Notes: a model not told the origin generated them from the sequence alone. A stretch of 64,000 nt of DNA from Arminella tubonensis (GCF_003240585.1 NZ_PCDP01000029.1:62001-126000), one strand, 5' to 3'. Positions 28,430 through 38,330 are shown, counted from the first letter of the stretch. A program made the numbers and translations.

Positions 28430-29728
28430 TCAGAAACTGGCTGCGGTCTTCAGGCCCAGCACGACGACGTCCTTGTTTTCACTGATGCCGCCGGGATTGA
28501 CGACGTACTGGATGTTCGGGCGGAAAAGCAGCCCCGCTGTGGGACGATACGTATAGTACAGCTCAAAGGCGTATTCCGAGTCCGCGACCGGACGGCCTTG
28601 CAGGGCCTGAACGTCCGCCACGCGGTTGTTGACGTGGGTGGTGCCTACGGCAAAGCCGATATCGTCTTTGGGGCGCGAGCTGAATAGGCCCGTGTAGGTC
28701 AATCCCCCCGCTATCTGACGATCGGTCGTGGCGGTGCGATTGTCCGCCACGACGAGATTGAGGAAGAGGCTGAGGTTGTCCGTCACTTGCTGTTGGAAAT
28801 TGATGTAGGCCCCATACCGGCCGCGCCGCTCGCGGGCCGGCAGACCTGTCAGCGCGAACGGATTGCCGTTGACGTCGGACACGACATCCTCCGCATTCGA
28901 TGTGTCATACCACCCGCCGATCTTGTAGCTGCCCGGAAGCGCACCATTGTCGAACTTGGGAAGCCATGCAAGTTCCACCGGTATAATCGCCCCGGTGGAA
29001 CCGGAAAAGAACACCGGAAGCACCTGATCATTGGTGCCGAGGTATTTGGGGTTTGCGTCATAGACACCGGCCTGAACATAGCCGAATCCGTCTAGAGCCA
29101 CCTTGACGCGGGTCGCCCATTGGCTGATGGGCCAGTTGTAAATGTAATTGCCGACGAGGTTGCCGGGGTTGGCGCCACAAAATGTCAGGTTCTGGAAGTC
29201 ACATGAAAATGATGCGAAGTCCCCGCCGAAGGTCATGCGGCCGATCTTCCAGTCAATCAGCCCGTCGGCATATTTCTGGTCGAACCAGAATTCGGTCAAG
29301 CGGATGGTCTGTCCCCGACCGTAGACCTCCTGCACCTGCTGGAGCGTGCCGAGCTGCGCGTCGTCGCTGAGGTTGCGGCCAAGGCGTTGCGTCAGGGTAA
29401 GCTGGAACTGCGCCGCCGGCAGGCCGAGCAGCCGATCGAGATCAAACGTCGCTCCAGCCGCATACTGGTCAGTATATCTCGTCGTGTGCTCAGTGCCGCC
29501 GGCCGGATTGTAGGCGAATTCGCTCGTATATCCGAACTGAAAATCGATACCCATCTCTTGCAAACGGGTCCGTTCTCCGCCCCAGTCGCCAAGCAGCCAC
29601 GGAGTAGGCGCAGCGTCGGCGCTCGAAGGATCAACTGGTTTGGTTACACGATCACCGGCATGAGCGACAGCAGTCGAAAGAAAGCCCGCCAGCATGATTC
29701 TTACAGCCCACAGTGCCGTCTGTCGCAT
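28430..29728 (-). CDS. Carbohydrate-selective porin, OprB family
   Basis: The 432-residue protein starts with a signal peptide (cleavage near VAHAG). It has the OprB opening LLGDWGGERTRLQEMGIDF and ends in phenylalanine (KTAASF), the outer-membrane assembly signal. It forms a beta barrel that lets sugars into the periplasm. The ATG at 29728 follows GGCGGAG and is preferred to the GTG-type extension upstream. It is alone on the minus strand, with pseudogene debris on both sides. Confidence 0.9.
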   Translation of the reverse strand: MRQTALWAVRIMLAGFLSTAVAHAGDRVTKPVDPSSADAAPTPWLLGDWGGERTRLQEMGIDFQFGYTSEFAYNPAGGTEHTTRYTDQYAAGATFDLDRLLGLPAAQFQLTLTQRLGRNLSDDAQLGTLQQVQEVYGRGQTIRLTEFWFDQKYADGLIDWKIGRMTFGGDFASFSCDFQNLTFCGANPGNLVGNYIYNWPISQWATRVKVALDGFGYVQAGVYDANPKYLGTNDQVLPVFFSGSTGAIIPVELAWLPKFDNGALPGSYKIGGWYDTSNAEDVVSDVNGNPFALTGLPARERRGRYGAYINFQQQVTDNLSLFLNLVVADNRTATTDRQIAGGLTYTGLFSSRPKDDIGFAVGTTHVNNRVADVQALQGRPVADSEYAFELYYTYRPTAGLLFRPNIQYVVNPGGISENKDVVVLGLKTAASF

Positions 29729-29996
29729 CTCCGCCCCCACATTAGTGACCCCACACACGGCAAACTATCACGATTCGCTAAGGTGCCTATTGTCCGGACA
29801 TTCAACGCAGTTCATCTGCCGCAAAACAGGGACAGCAAAAGATGGACTTAGCTGTTCGGCGGGCATGCATCCGCCGCTTAGCCATTTGTGGAGGAGACGT
29901 CCTCCTAGTCGGGGTTGGCGCCAGGTCCCTGGGCGAGGCCGCATGTGGTCTTTGCCCGCTTTCGTGGTCGCCGTCGTCGGGGTCTTATTCCACGCG

Positions 29997-30345
29997 TCAG
30001 AACACATCGATACGCTCGCTGTCGAGCCACTTAGGCACCACGATATGACTGGCGTCCGAATGCGTAGAACGCGCTTGCTCCGTTTCCATCGAGATTTTGC
30101 CTTCGAACAATTCTGGGTCGATGGCGTCGGAAAGCACCTTGTCCGACGCCATGATGAAACCATCGAAGTTTTCCGCTGTGGGCCGGAGAAGAGACGTGAG
30201 TTCTATCGGGACGTCGCCTTCAGGCAGTGGGCGCTTTCCTTGGAGGTAAGCGCGCCGATTTCAAGTTTTCCATTGCGTTCGATCACCTGGGCGCGGCGTC
30301 GAACCGCCAAGGCCAGGGCGTCTTGATCAGGACGCCCTCTATCAG
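29997..30345 (-). pseudogene. Frameshifted gene of unknown family
   Basis: Two minus-strand frames join into one protein-like sequence. The first reads GRPDQDALALAVRRRAQVIE and RNGKLEIGALTSKESA. The second continues with RPLPEGDVPIELTSLL, RPTAENFDGFIMASDKVL and finally HIVVPKWLDSERIDVF before the stop at 29997. The switch lies near 30230. I do not recognise the family. The remaining sequence from here to the histidine kinase start (30346-30656) shows nothing. Confidence 0.5.
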
Positions 30346-30656
30346 ATCAGGAGGCTGTCAACACAAGTCGACATCTCTGGGTAGGTCAAGCGATTGTGAT
30401 GCACGCAGCGGACGCATTCGCCAACCTTTGGATGAGAGGAGTGAAGATATCGTTGTCGCGTTTGAGAACACCGATGCCGACGAGCTTGTCGCGCATTCTC
30501 TGAGGTATTTGCCGCGGGATGACGTACCGCTGTATTGTTTGTTGCGGCGGAGTTTTGCGGTGGATGCAGTACCGTCAGCCGCCCTAAATTCAGCAGTAAG
30601 GGCAACGCAAAATTTCGTTGTGGCGTGTTCGTCGCAAATAGGGCACGAATGCGACA

Positions 30657-32012
30657 ATGTCTGTTTCGAGCCCTTCGCTACTGCGCTCCACCTCTGCTTT
30701 TCTGTTCATCGGGTTCCTGGCCCTGATGGCAATCGTCGCCATGAACTTTTGGCTGGGAGAACGAGCGCAGTCCTATTTCGAAGACGCGATCTCAGCACGT
30801 GATACACGGATTGCGGCAGTCGAGTTGAGAAACGCAATGCAGACAGCCGAGGCCAGTCAGCGCGGGTTTTTATTGACGGGCAACGAGATTTATCTCGCAC
30901 CGTATCAGACAGCAAAAATCCAGGCGCAGCGTCATCTGTCCGCTCTGCAGGCACTTCTCTCTCCATCCTCCGGTTCTGACGTCACATTGGCGCGCTTAGA
31001 AACGCTTCTAGCTGCCAAGTTCGCCGAACTCGACCGGACGATTGCGCTGAAGCGCGATAAGCGGGACGATGAGGCTCTGGCAATTTTCCGTACGAACAGC
31101 GGCAAGGCGCTAACCGATGAAGCCAACGTTTTTTTCGCAGGAATCATTGGGAAGGCCGATGACAAACTTACGTCTGGTGTTGCCGAACAGCGGGCCAACG
31201 CCGTCTGGGTTCGGCTCGTGTCAGGCATCGGATCGCTTGTGATCGTCGCTGTAGTTGGTGGAGCCGCATACGGCATCGCTGGTTATACCAGGGAGCTTCG
31301 CACGACGCGGGATGAGGTCAATGGGCTCAATGCCGAACTTGAAGAGCGCGTGGCAACGCGAACACGTGATTTGGCCCAAGCGCGTGATCGCGCCGAAGTG
31401 CTGGTGTCAGAGGTCAATCACAGGGTTGCCAACAGTCTTGCTTTGGTCTCGTCACTTGTAAGCCTGCAATCGAAAGCTTTGGTGGATCAGTCCGCCAAGG
31501 ATGCCCTGGCAGAGACCCAGGACCGCATCTTTGCGATTTCCCTTGTTCACAAGCGGCTTTATGGCTCCGGCGACGTCCGCTCGGTCGACCTCAGCGAATA
31601 TTTGACGGGGCTGCTTGAGCATCTTCGCACCTCACTGCGCAGTCAAGGGCATGGGGTGACAATCTCGTTCGATATCGCGCCCGTAGAACTGCCTACCGAT
31701 GCCAGTATCGACTTGGGTGTGGTCGTTACTGAACTTGTCACCAACGCCTTCAAGTATGCCTATCCTCAAGGCCTCGGCGAAATCCGGGTACGTTTGAGCA
31801 AACTCGACCAGCGGGTCGAGTTACTGGTCGAAGACGACGGAGTGGGCCGAGCGGACGGCGAGCCGGCCAAGGGGACGGGCGTTGGCACGCGGATTGTCAA
31901 CGCCATGTGCATGAGCCTCGGTTCTAAAATCGAATACCGAAAGCGGCATCCTGGCACCGCAGCCCTATTGGTTTTCTCGCTCAAACCGCGCGGCGCGATC
32001 GCGGATCAGTAG
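30657..32012 (+). CDS. Sensor histidine kinase with CHASE3 domain (HisKA_2 type)
   Basis: The 451-residue kinase has a first membrane helix (about 10-32), a CHASE3 sensor (about 35-180, with QRGFLLTGNEIYLAPY) and a second helix (about 183-208). A short coiled coil leads to the phospho-acceptor block EVNHRVANSLALVSSLVSLQ (His at about 262). The ATPase has VVTELVTNAFKYAYP and DDGVG. This architecture is typical of rhizobial kinases that feed general stress or light-type pathways. No response regulator is adjacent. The next gene, 107 bases downstream, is a periplasmic sugar-binding protein that could act as its ligand presenter; this is speculative. Confidence 0.9.
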   Translation: MSVSSPSLLRSTSAFLFIGFLALMAIVAMNFWLGERAQSYFEDAISARDTRIAAVELRNAMQTAEASQRGFLLTGNEIYLAPYQTAKIQAQRHLSALQALLSPSSGSDVTLARLETLLAAKFAELDRTIALKRDKRDDEALAIFRTNSGKALTDEANVFFAGIIGKADDKLTSGVAEQRANAVWVRLVSGIGSLVIVAVVGGAAYGIAGYTRELRTTRDEVNGLNAELEERVATRTRDLAQARDRAEVLVSEVNHRVANSLALVSSLVSLQSKALVDQSAKDALAETQDRIFAISLVHKRLYGSGDVRSVDLSEYLTGLLEHLRTSLRSQGHGVTISFDIAPVELPTDASIDLGVVVTELVTNAFKYAYPQGLGEIRVRLSKLDQRVELLVEDDGVGRADGEPAKGTGVGTRIVNAMCMSLGSKIEYRKRHPGTAALLVFSLKPRGAIADQ

Positions 32013-32119
32013 GACTTGTGGGAACTGCTCTCCAACGGCTACCTGATAACTCGGGTTCTGTGCCAAAGTGGCCGCCAGCCGTGCTTTTTGAGCCGAATTT
32101 GCATCCAGGGCGAATTGAA

Positions 32120-33283
32120 ATGCTTTTAGATCGAACCTACAGAAATGGCTGGCTTCCGACTGCGGGCCATACCTTAATACCCGTAATGTTGGTAGCTAGT
32201 CTGACTGCGGTGGGCGCCCAAGAAGGTCCGTCGGGAATTACCCAGCGGACGGTGTTCGCGCCATTCGACCCTACCCAGCGGGGCTGCCACAAGCCGCCGG
32301 GCCTTACCAAGGAGTTGGCATACGTACAGGAAAACGAACGCGAATTCCTGCAAGGCGTCAACCACGGCTTGGAGATGGCGGCGAAGGATCGTGGGCTAAA
32401 GTATCTCCGAAGCGTGGCTGAAAACAATGTTCCCAAGGCGGTCGAGGATATAAACGCATATCAGGCCGCCAAGGTAGGAGCACTGGTCGCCACATCCTCA
32501 GACCCAACTGCGGTGAGTAGTAGCCTCCAGCGGACAATCTGGTCGGGAGCTTTCGTTGGCACCATCGTACCACCGCCTGCGACCTTGCTGCTCAATGCTC
32601 CCCAATATGCCACAGGCAAGGCTTTGGCAGACGCCTCAATCAACTACATCAAAAGCCAGCTCGGCGGTAAGGCTAAAGTGGTTTTGCTCACCCAGGATAC
32701 AATGGAGTATCTAACGCCAAGGTTCGAGGCAATGCGCGATGCCTTCGCAAAAACTCCAGGGGTGACAATCGTCGCTGACATCGCTCCAACTCCCGTCAAC
32801 AAGGAGGGCGGCTTTGTGACCATGAGTACCGTTCTTTTGGCTAACCCGGATATCGACGTCGTTCTCGGTGGTGACGCTGTGGTGCTTGGCGCGTTAAAGG
32901 CCCTGCGTGTCGCCGGCAAGGACCGGCCCAACCAGTTTCTAGGCGGCATTGACGGCGAGCCCGAGGCTGTGTCCGAGATCAAGAAAGGCAATAGCCCCTT
33001 CAAGGCCAGCATCTCACTTTCGTCGCCTGTGTTTGGATACGCAATGGGACAGTTTGCCGCCGACTGGCTTGACGGTAAGAGCATCCCGCAGGCGATGGAT
33101 ATACTGCCAATTGCGCTCACTAGCGAGAATATGGCTCAGTACGAAGCAGATCTGGAAAACCCTGCTGCGGTTTATGCCGACCCCATTCGCAAAAGTACCT
33201 ATCTCAAGATGTATGGCAACATCTGCTATGATACACGGGACCAGTATGTGAATTTTCCATGGTCGTCAGAAAGCAGCAAGTAG
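32120..33283 (+). CDS. Orphan periplasmic sugar-binding protein (ABC, type 1 fold)
   Basis: The 387-residue protein has an N-terminal hydrophobic segment and a Peripla_BP_4-type fold (AKVGALVATSSDPTAVSSS, the DVVLGGDAVVLGALKAL strand near the hinge, FLGGIDGEPEAV). It should bind a sugar in the periplasm. No permease or ATPase gene is nearby. I start at ATG 32120 because the residues upstream in frame are not protein-like; the region after it still gives a signal sequence ending near VGAQ. The gene may have been separated from its transporter or serve in sensing with the kinase upstream. Confidence 0.8.
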   Translation: MLLDRTYRNGWLPTAGHTLIPVMLVASLTAVGAQEGPSGITQRTVFAPFDPTQRGCHKPPGLTKELAYVQENEREFLQGVNHGLEMAAKDRGLKYLRSVAENNVPKAVEDINAYQAAKVGALVATSSDPTAVSSSLQRTIWSGAFVGTIVPPPATLLLNAPQYATGKALADASINYIKSQLGGKAKVVLLTQDTMEYLTPRFEAMRDAFAKTPGVTIVADIAPTPVNKEGGFVTMSTVLLANPDIDVVLGGDAVVLGALKALRVAGKDRPNQFLGGIDGEPEAVSEIKKGNSPFKASISLSSPVFGYAMGQFAADWLDGKSIPQAMDILPIALTSENMAQYEADLENPAAVYADPIRKSTYLKMYGNICYDTRDQYVNFPWSSESSK

Positions 33284-33587
33284 GACGGCGACCTTCAAAC
33301 TCCGTCTGGCGTTTCAAGAGAGCAGGGACGATGCGGCGCGGGAACCAGAAAAGGTTGTGTGTCCTCCTGTTGCTGCGGCAACGCCCGATTGACTTCGTAC
33401 CGTGCCGCTGGCGCTATTCTCCAACGTCCGGAAACTCGTTCGCGGCATCCCGTAAGAACCTGGAAGTCCTGGGCCCCCAATCCCGACCATGAACAGCAGC
33501 CGCCACGCCGAGCCGTGATCCGAGTCGACCCGTCAGTAATGAAGGAGTTGATCGCCGGAGTGCCCGACCGGGTCTCCTCGCCGAAAC

Positions 33588-33761
33588 TGTTGCGCGTTTC
33601 TGCCTGAAAATCATTCCCGGCAACCCGCCCGCGTTGCGTTCCTCGAGGAGACCGGGAACCCGGCGCTGCAGCGCATCCGATGGGGCGGCACCGACTACGA
33701 GCGCGTCATCCGCTCGAACCTCATGGCCTATGCGATCTCCCGCTCGACGTATCCCTCGTAG
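33588..33761 (+). pseudogene. Unrecognised gene remnant
   Basis: One frame reads FLPENHSRQPARVAFLEETG then NPALQRIRWGGTDYERVIRS and NLMAYAISRSTYPS to a stop. Its composition is that of a real protein. A different frame just upstream (from ATG at 33539, MKELIAGVPDRVSSPKL) seems to be its beginning, so a frameshift lies near 33580. I cannot assign a family. Apart from this piece, the span 33284-34060 shows no gene. Confidence 0.4.
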
Positions 33762-34060
33762 GTCGGCGCAGTCACGGGCGTAGGCGATGCTGTTTTCTCC
33801 GCGTTGGAAAAGAACCACGCTCGCAGAAGGACGCGCTGGCAACTCTGCCTAGATCGCTTGCCGCAACTGCTTCATCGGTCGCATCGGGCGAACGCCTTCT
33901 GGAGACGATGATCACCACGATATCAGGGCGCGTAGGTTTGCTGCCCGCCTGGCACGCAGCCGCATGACGGCAAAATCCGAGGGAAGGCCTTGCGACGTCT
34001 CGCTCGCCCCAAGGCCTTTACGAGAAACTTTTGAGTACACTGACCCGGAGAAATTGAGAA

Positions 34061-34300
34061 ATGACGACATTCGGACTTCAAAAGCCCGAGGATGAAATCC
34101 GTAGGGTCGGCTTCGTTCTTGAGACGCAGGGCATCCACGAGCGCATCGAGGCTCAGGTCGGGCTGAACATCGACGTTTCCGGATCAATGAAAGAACTTTA
34201 CGAGAAAGGTGTCGCCCAGTCGGCGCTAGAGCGCGTCCTGTCGGTCGCGCTCAATTTCGACGAAGACGGGAGGATCCAACATGGACACGAATCCGAGTTC
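34061..34300 (+). pseudogene. Truncated vWA-domain protein, TerF/TerY-like
   Basis: After a variable lead, the frame reads VGLNIDVSGSMKELYEKG (the MIDAS DxSGS metal site) and then SALERVLSVALNFDEDGRIQ. This is the beginning of the vWA domain of tellurium-resistance-associated proteins. Homology stops after about 75 residues, and the frame then runs antisense into the DUF4142 gene. The domain normally needs about 180 residues, so this is a 5' fragment. Confidence 0.6.
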
Positions 34301-34428
34301 GTAGCCGGGAAAAGGAGGCTGGCATCTATAGACTCCTTTGTTAGCCCTTTCGCTTGCGGAAATGCGCCCGGCAGGGCCTTTGCTTCACTTCTGAGCGGCG
34401 CAGTCTGCCGCTCGCGACGGCAAGCCAA

Positions 34429-34986
34429 TCAGCCAACCTTTGACATTAGCATGTCGAGATGGTCGATGTGCTCCTTGATCTGGCCGCGGGCGAGCTTCGT
34501 GACGCTCAGATGCTCGCGGTTCTGCCCGACCTTGAGATAGTCCTCCTGGATCGTCAGCAGCTTCTTGTGGCCGTCGAGCTGGGCGGTCACATACGCCTTG
34601 TCGAAGTCCTTGCCGGACGCGCTCTTCATCTTGTCGAGCGCAGTCTTGCCTTCGGCGTCGAGCATGGCTTCCACTTCGGTCTGTGACGGCGGCTTCAGAG
34701 CGCCCTCGGTCTTGTCGCCCATTTCCATCGACTTCAAGATGTCGGCGATCGTCTCCTGTTCGGCGACCTCCCACTTGGCAAATTCCTTCGTCATCGGATC
34801 GGAGGCCTTCTCCAATGCCACGCGGCTGGTCGCCAGCGACAGCGAGCCGACCTTCTTCGTCTCGTCGGCATGCTTCTTTTCGGTGTCGCCCGACGCGGCG
34901 GCCGTTTGGGCGAAAGCGGTCATGGAAAGGAATGCCGGGACGGCGGCGGCGAAGGCTGCGGATGTCAGAAGGGCGCGGCGGTTCAT
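34429..34986 (-). CDS. DUF4142 exported protein
   Basis: The 185-residue protein has a signal peptide (MNRRALLTSAAFAAAVPAFL, cleavage near AFAQ) and a ferritin-like four-helix DUF4142 domain with KKVGSLSLATSRVALEKA and FDKAYVTAQLDGHKKLLTI. DUF4142 proteins are periplasmic, commonly stress-induced in rhizobia, and of unknown biochemical role. The start at 34986 follows GAGGAG at 7 bases. An EcfG-type promoter lies 30 bases upstream (35016-35040), which agrees with general-stress control. Confidence 0.88.
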   Translation of the reverse strand: MNRRALLTSAAFAAAVPAFLSMTAFAQTAAASGDTEKKHADETKKVGSLSLATSRVALEKASDPMTKEFAKWEVAEQETIADILKSMEMGDKTEGALKPPSQTEVEAMLDAEGKTALDKMKSASGKDFDKAYVTAQLDGHKKLLTIQEDYLKVGQNREHLSVTKLARGQIKEHIDHLDMLMSKVG

Positions 34987-35015
34987 GAAGATCTCCTCGT
35001 TGGAACACGGCACCC

Positions 35016-35040
35016 AACCTCGTGGGGCGCTGAAAGTTCC
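35016..35040 (-). promoter_or_regulatory. EcfG-type promoter for the DUF4142 gene
   Basis: On the minus strand the sequence is GGAAC, then 17 bases, then GTT. The known alphaproteobacterial general-stress sigma factor EcfG recognises GGAAC-N16/17-CGTT. The -10 element lies 30 bases from the start codon. Confidence 0.6.
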
Positions 35041-35553
35041 GGGCGTGATCCATAGCGACGACCGGAACCTTTCGCGACCACTTCGCGGAATTGTCTTCTG
35101 CCAAAGCCGCCAGCGCATGACGATTGGAGGCCGTCCGGCGTTTCGAGTACGCTTCCCTATTCGTCAAAGACATCCTTCGCATCTGGGACGATACGCTTCC
35201 TGCATGGTTTTGATCAAACGCCTCCCGCCATTCGATCAGTTCTCCCACGGCCCAATCTGCAGGACATGGTCCCTCAGCCACCAAACTGTGGTAGAATAAG
35301 CAATTCGAAATGCAATCGAAGGGGGGAACCGCAAGGACATGCGGGCGGGTCAGGTGTTTTTCATCAACCGCGCCATTGCCGCTCGTCACTGCTCCACGAC
35401 ATTCGAGCAACGATAAAATTCGCTTCTGGGACCATCGCCATGCCTTGACAGTGTGGGACTGGACGGCGCCGCATCGCCTGCGGTCACCTGATGGTGGGAC
35501 ATCGCACTCACCGTCGGGCGGCCCGTCAACGAAATATCAGAGGAGGACCAAAA
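35041..35553. other. Intergenic region without a recognisable gene
   Basis: About 500 bases between the divergent DUF4142 and cupin genes hold only short frames with no family resemblance. A strong AGGAGGA ribosome site at 35540-35546 belongs to the cupin gene. No clear promoter or operator was identified. Confidence 0.4.
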
Positions 35554-36171
35554 ATGAAGTCGCTATCCCTCAGCGTACGCCATATCGGCGCGCTCCTTAT
35601 TTCCCTAACTGCTTACGGGCTCATGACGTCAGCTACATTGCCCGAAGAAAACAAGTTCTTCATCAAGCCTGTGGTGGAGAAGAAGGTCACAGAGCTGCCG
35701 TCTGGGCCATTGTACTGGAGGCTGGAGAACTTTCCGAGGCTGAAGGATGCCCAGGACGCGGCGGGTCCGATCTCGCTTGCAGCGGAAGTTGCAGACAAGG
35801 TCTGGCTGTTCACCCTTGGACCCAAGGGTGGGTCCACAACAGGCGGAACCAAGGTCGCCGAGATCGGACCCCTTCCGCCGGTCAAGGCGAGCGAGTATCT
35901 GCTGCGTGTCAATCACGCCGGTGGAGCGCCCGGCACCAAGACGGCAATCCATACGCATCCGGGATCCGAGGTATTCTATGTTCTGGCCGGCAAGGTCGGT
36001 CAGAAAACGCCCCACGGCGTGACCTACACGGAAGCGGGCATGACCATGACCGGACACGGGGCCGATACGCCAATGGAGGTCTTCAACGCCGGCACAACTG
36101 ATCTCGATGAGCTGGCCATCTTCGTGGTGGACGCCAACCGGCCGTTCTCCTCACCGGCAAAGCTCGACTGA
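35554..36171 (+). CDS. Exported cupin-domain protein
   Basis: This 205-residue protein begins with a hydrophobic signal-like segment (about 8-26) and has a single cupin domain at about 110-185, with HTHPGSEVFYVLAGKV and the later strand ending ELAIFVVDANRPF. The two histidines and glutamate of the first cupin motif (HTH-x4-E) are present, so a metal site is likely. The function is unknown; such proteins range from oxygenases to binding proteins. A long AGGAGGA site lies 7 bases before the ATG. Confidence 0.8.
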   Translation: MKSLSLSVRHIGALLISLTAYGLMTSATLPEENKFFIKPVVEKKVTELPSGPLYWRLENFPRLKDAQDAAGPISLAAEVADKVWLFTLGPKGGSTTGGTKVAEIGPLPPVKASEYLLRVNHAGGAPGTKTAIHTHPGSEVFYVLAGKVGQKTPHGVTYTEAGMTMTGHGADTPMEVFNAGTTDLDELAIFVVDANRPFSSPAKLD

Positions 36172-36248
36172 GCGACGTGACGATGGCCAAGGCAGGCTCG
36201 ACCAGCGGCGTCCGGTTCGCCGATGACCGCTGGCTATTAGCCGCCGAC

Positions 36249-36737
36249 TTACAAAGGCAGTCCGGCCTTCAGGAGGCCGTCCCGTAGCGCGGTCCTGTCA
36301 GGGTCGTGCTCAAGCAGGATTGTCCGAGCCATGAAGTCGTCGACTGTGAAGGTCGGTTCGTGAAGAAGAATGGTTTTCGCCTCGCGCGACGCGTCAGAGA
36401 GGCGTCCGAGCTGGGCGTAGGCTGCCGCGAGGCGAAACGACCACCCTCCAATCTCCGGCAACCTGCAGGTAGACCGGACACAATCTGCGTACCTTCCCAG
36501 GAGATAGAACGCTCCTGCCGTATGGGCGTGATACCAGGGCGGGTGGAAAGGATTGAGACGTATCGCTCGCTCCATCCACGCCAGGCCGTCCTCCGCTCAT
36601 CCACGCTGAACCAGCACATATCCATCGATACCGTGCCATCTGCATCGTTTGGATTGAGTTCGATGGCTCTTTTGGAATGGTATTCCGCCCGATCATATTC
36701 ACGGTCGTATAGCAGTATGTGCCCGAGGACTCGGTGA
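36249..36737 (-). pseudogene. TPR tail of an adenylate/guanylate cyclase-type protein
   Basis: Minus-strand frames give tetratricopeptide repeats: HILLYDREYDRAEYHSKRAI and ELNPNDADGTVSMDMCWF in one frame, then WMERAIRLNPFHPPWYH and GAFYLLGRYADC in another, ending HDPDRTALRDGLLKAGLPL. A frame change near 36600 and an in-frame stop separate them. The sequence matches the C-terminal TPR region of rhizobial class III cyclase/TPR proteins; the catalytic part is missing. Nothing is recognisable in the 300 bases upstream of it (36738-37037). Confidence 0.6.
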
Positions 36738-37037
36738 CGCGTTCCGTCCTACGGGGCGAGCTTTAAGCCGCGCACTGCCAAAGCTATCGGATCCCGGCGC
36801 ACATGTTTCGGCGCACCTCCATATCCTTCGATGGCGAGGTGAACTAACCCCAGATGGCTCTACGCAAGCCCATGGCCGGGATCGCGGTCGGTCGCCTGCT
36901 GGAAAACTCGGGCACCGGCAGTACGCCGAAGCGACACCCCGATGCGGCTGAAAAGGCTGGAACAGGCGCATCAAAAAGGTGGGCGAGGGACTGCTCATGG
37001 CAGCACATTTCGGCCAACCGTCTGCGCTGTCTCCAAA

Positions 37038-37712
37038 CTAGCGAAGAAGCCCATCTCGCCTGAACTCTTCCCACCCTGGCAGGTCCGGATTGTTGTCTTC
37101 GTCGGGGCGGTTTTTCGACACCGATGAGGTCTTGCCGCCTTTCTTCAACGAACGGGTAAGCTTTGCTTTCCAAGCCGCCCGCCGCCGGTTTTCCGCAGCA
37201 GTTGCCGCATCTTCCTCGCGCCAGTCTTCGACCACGCCCCGGTCGAGCAGGTCTTCCACAAGACGGGGGTCGAAGACGTGGAAGGTGATCTTCCTTGCGC
37301 GCCCGCGCAGCTTCACCGTGCGCGTCCCTGCGCTGGGCAGGCGACCGTCGTTGAGCCACCGATGCCTCTCAGTCGTGGAGATCGTCAGGATGTCCTCGAT
37401 TTCTCGGGGGATGACGGGCAAGTTTTCGATCCCGTCGAGCGACTTGGCGACGAAATCGGAAGTCGCTCGAAATTTGTCCTCCGAGCCCTCAGGCATCGTC
37501 AAGGTGAGAACTCGTCCACTGATATCGAGCGATTTTCGTAGAGCGAACGGCAGGCGGGCGCGTATTTCCAAGAGAATTCCCTTGGAGCGGATGAATGACC
37601 CCAACGTCGCGGCGGGCGGTAGCGTCCACGCCTCGATCAACTCAGCAGCGTCGTTTTTTTTGGGCGTCAGCATCGGTGATATAGATGGGGTGTCGATTTG
37701 CAGCGTCAACAA
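37038..37712 (-). CDS. Conserved-looking hypothetical protein, possible DNA-binding middle
   Basis: The 224-residue frame has protein-like composition throughout and a highly basic, charged C-terminus (KAKLTRSLKKGG). A central part (about 108-150: REIEDILTISTTERHRWLN then DGRLPSAGTRTVK) resembles a MerR or excisionase-type winged helix where W-L-x-D-G-R-L-P reads the DNA. The frame begins at a TTG at 37712; an ATG at 37673 (MLTPKKNDAAELIEAW) is an alternative. The family is not recognised. It is divergent from a small stress-type operon. Confidence 0.6.
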   Translation of the reverse strand: MLTLQIDTPSISPMLTPKKNDAAELIEAWTLPPAATLGSFIRSKGILLEIRARLPFALRKSLDISGRVLTLTMPEGSEDKFRATSDFVAKSLDGIENLPVIPREIEDILTISTTERHRWLNDGRLPSAGTRTVKLRGRARKITFHVFDPRLVEDLLDRGVVEDWREEDAATAAENRRRAAWKAKLTRSLKKGGKTSSVSKNRPDEDNNPDLPGWEEFRRDGLLR

Positions 37713-37854
37713 GCTAGGAGCACGGACACCATCGGCGAGGCTCTCCAGAGCGACCCCATGCCGTGAGCCGAGCTAAAGGACCATTTGATCGATCTTAATA
37801 CGGGTTCGATCAGTCTAGACGATGGATCGACAGATGCCGCCCTCTCGGGCTGCC

Positions 37855-37879
37855 GGAACAAGCAAACACCTGCTGCGTT
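37855..37879 (+). promoter_or_regulatory. EcfG-type promoter
   Basis: GGAAC-N17-GTT (with C before GTT, the full CGTT consensus) lies 24 bases before the start codon of the gene at 37903. This is the best match to the general-stress promoter in the window. Confidence 0.7.
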
Positions 37880-37902
37880 GCCGTGACTGAGGAGGAGCCG
37901 TC

Positions 37903-38115
37903 ATGTCAGTCCCATTCGAACCCATCGTGCCACCGCCGTCCGTGCCCCCGCTCGATAATCCGCCAACGGATCCCGACCGGATTCCTGGCGAGGAGCCGTT
38001 TCCAGACCCCCAACCCGATCAGGGTGCCGCCCCAATTGCCCGGATGTCGGCGCAATGTCCGACATGGGGACTGCTAGGCAATGGCGTCGGCCTGCATTCG
38101 GAGGTTCGAACGTGA
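37903..38115 (+). CDS. Small proline-rich protein
   Basis: The 70-residue protein begins MSVPFEPIVPPPSVPPLDNP and continues with acidic, proline-rich sequence (PDPQPDQGAAP) before a less typical tail. Short Pro/Asp-rich proteins of this look are common in rhizobia and have no known function. A GAGGAGGAG ribosome site and an EcfG-type promoter upstream support expression under stress. Its stop overlaps the next start (GTGA), so the two are coupled. Confidence 0.65.
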   Translation: MSVPFEPIVPPPSVPPLDNPPTDPDRIPGEEPFPDPQPDQGAAPIARMSAQCPTWGLLGNGVGLHSEVRT

Positions 38116-38330
38116 GCGAAAACTGGAGAGAAGAGCTGCGTCTGCACCTTGAAGACTTTGTGGACACCTTCGTCGTCAAAGGTGCGAAGCAGTCGGACGT
38201 CTACGCGGCAATCCTGGAAGAGATCGGGAATCTCCGGACTGCCTACGAGCGTGATCCAGATCCCGCAGAAGACAGTCCCGGCGCCGAGGCGGAGGAACCC
38301 TCAAACGAATGGCCTGGCGCTCTGCCCTGA
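38112..38330 (+). CDS. Small acidic hypothetical protein
   Basis: The frame starts at a GTG that overlaps the upstream stop and follows GGAGG at 8 bases. The 72-residue product (SENWREELRLHLEDFVDTF) is helical and ends in an acidic tail (EDSPGAEAEEPSNEW). I do not know the family. The coupling suggests that it works with the proline-rich protein. Confidence 0.6.
   Translation: MSENWREELRLHLEDFVDTFVVKGAKQSDVYAAILEEIGNLRTAYERDPDPAEDSPGAEAEEPSNEWPGALP

Noticed and set aside
29785..29830. TATTGTCCGGACATTC upstream of the OprB gene looked like the shared element
   Set aside because: Only the ATTGTCCG part matches. AAGGTGT and the inverted arm are absent.
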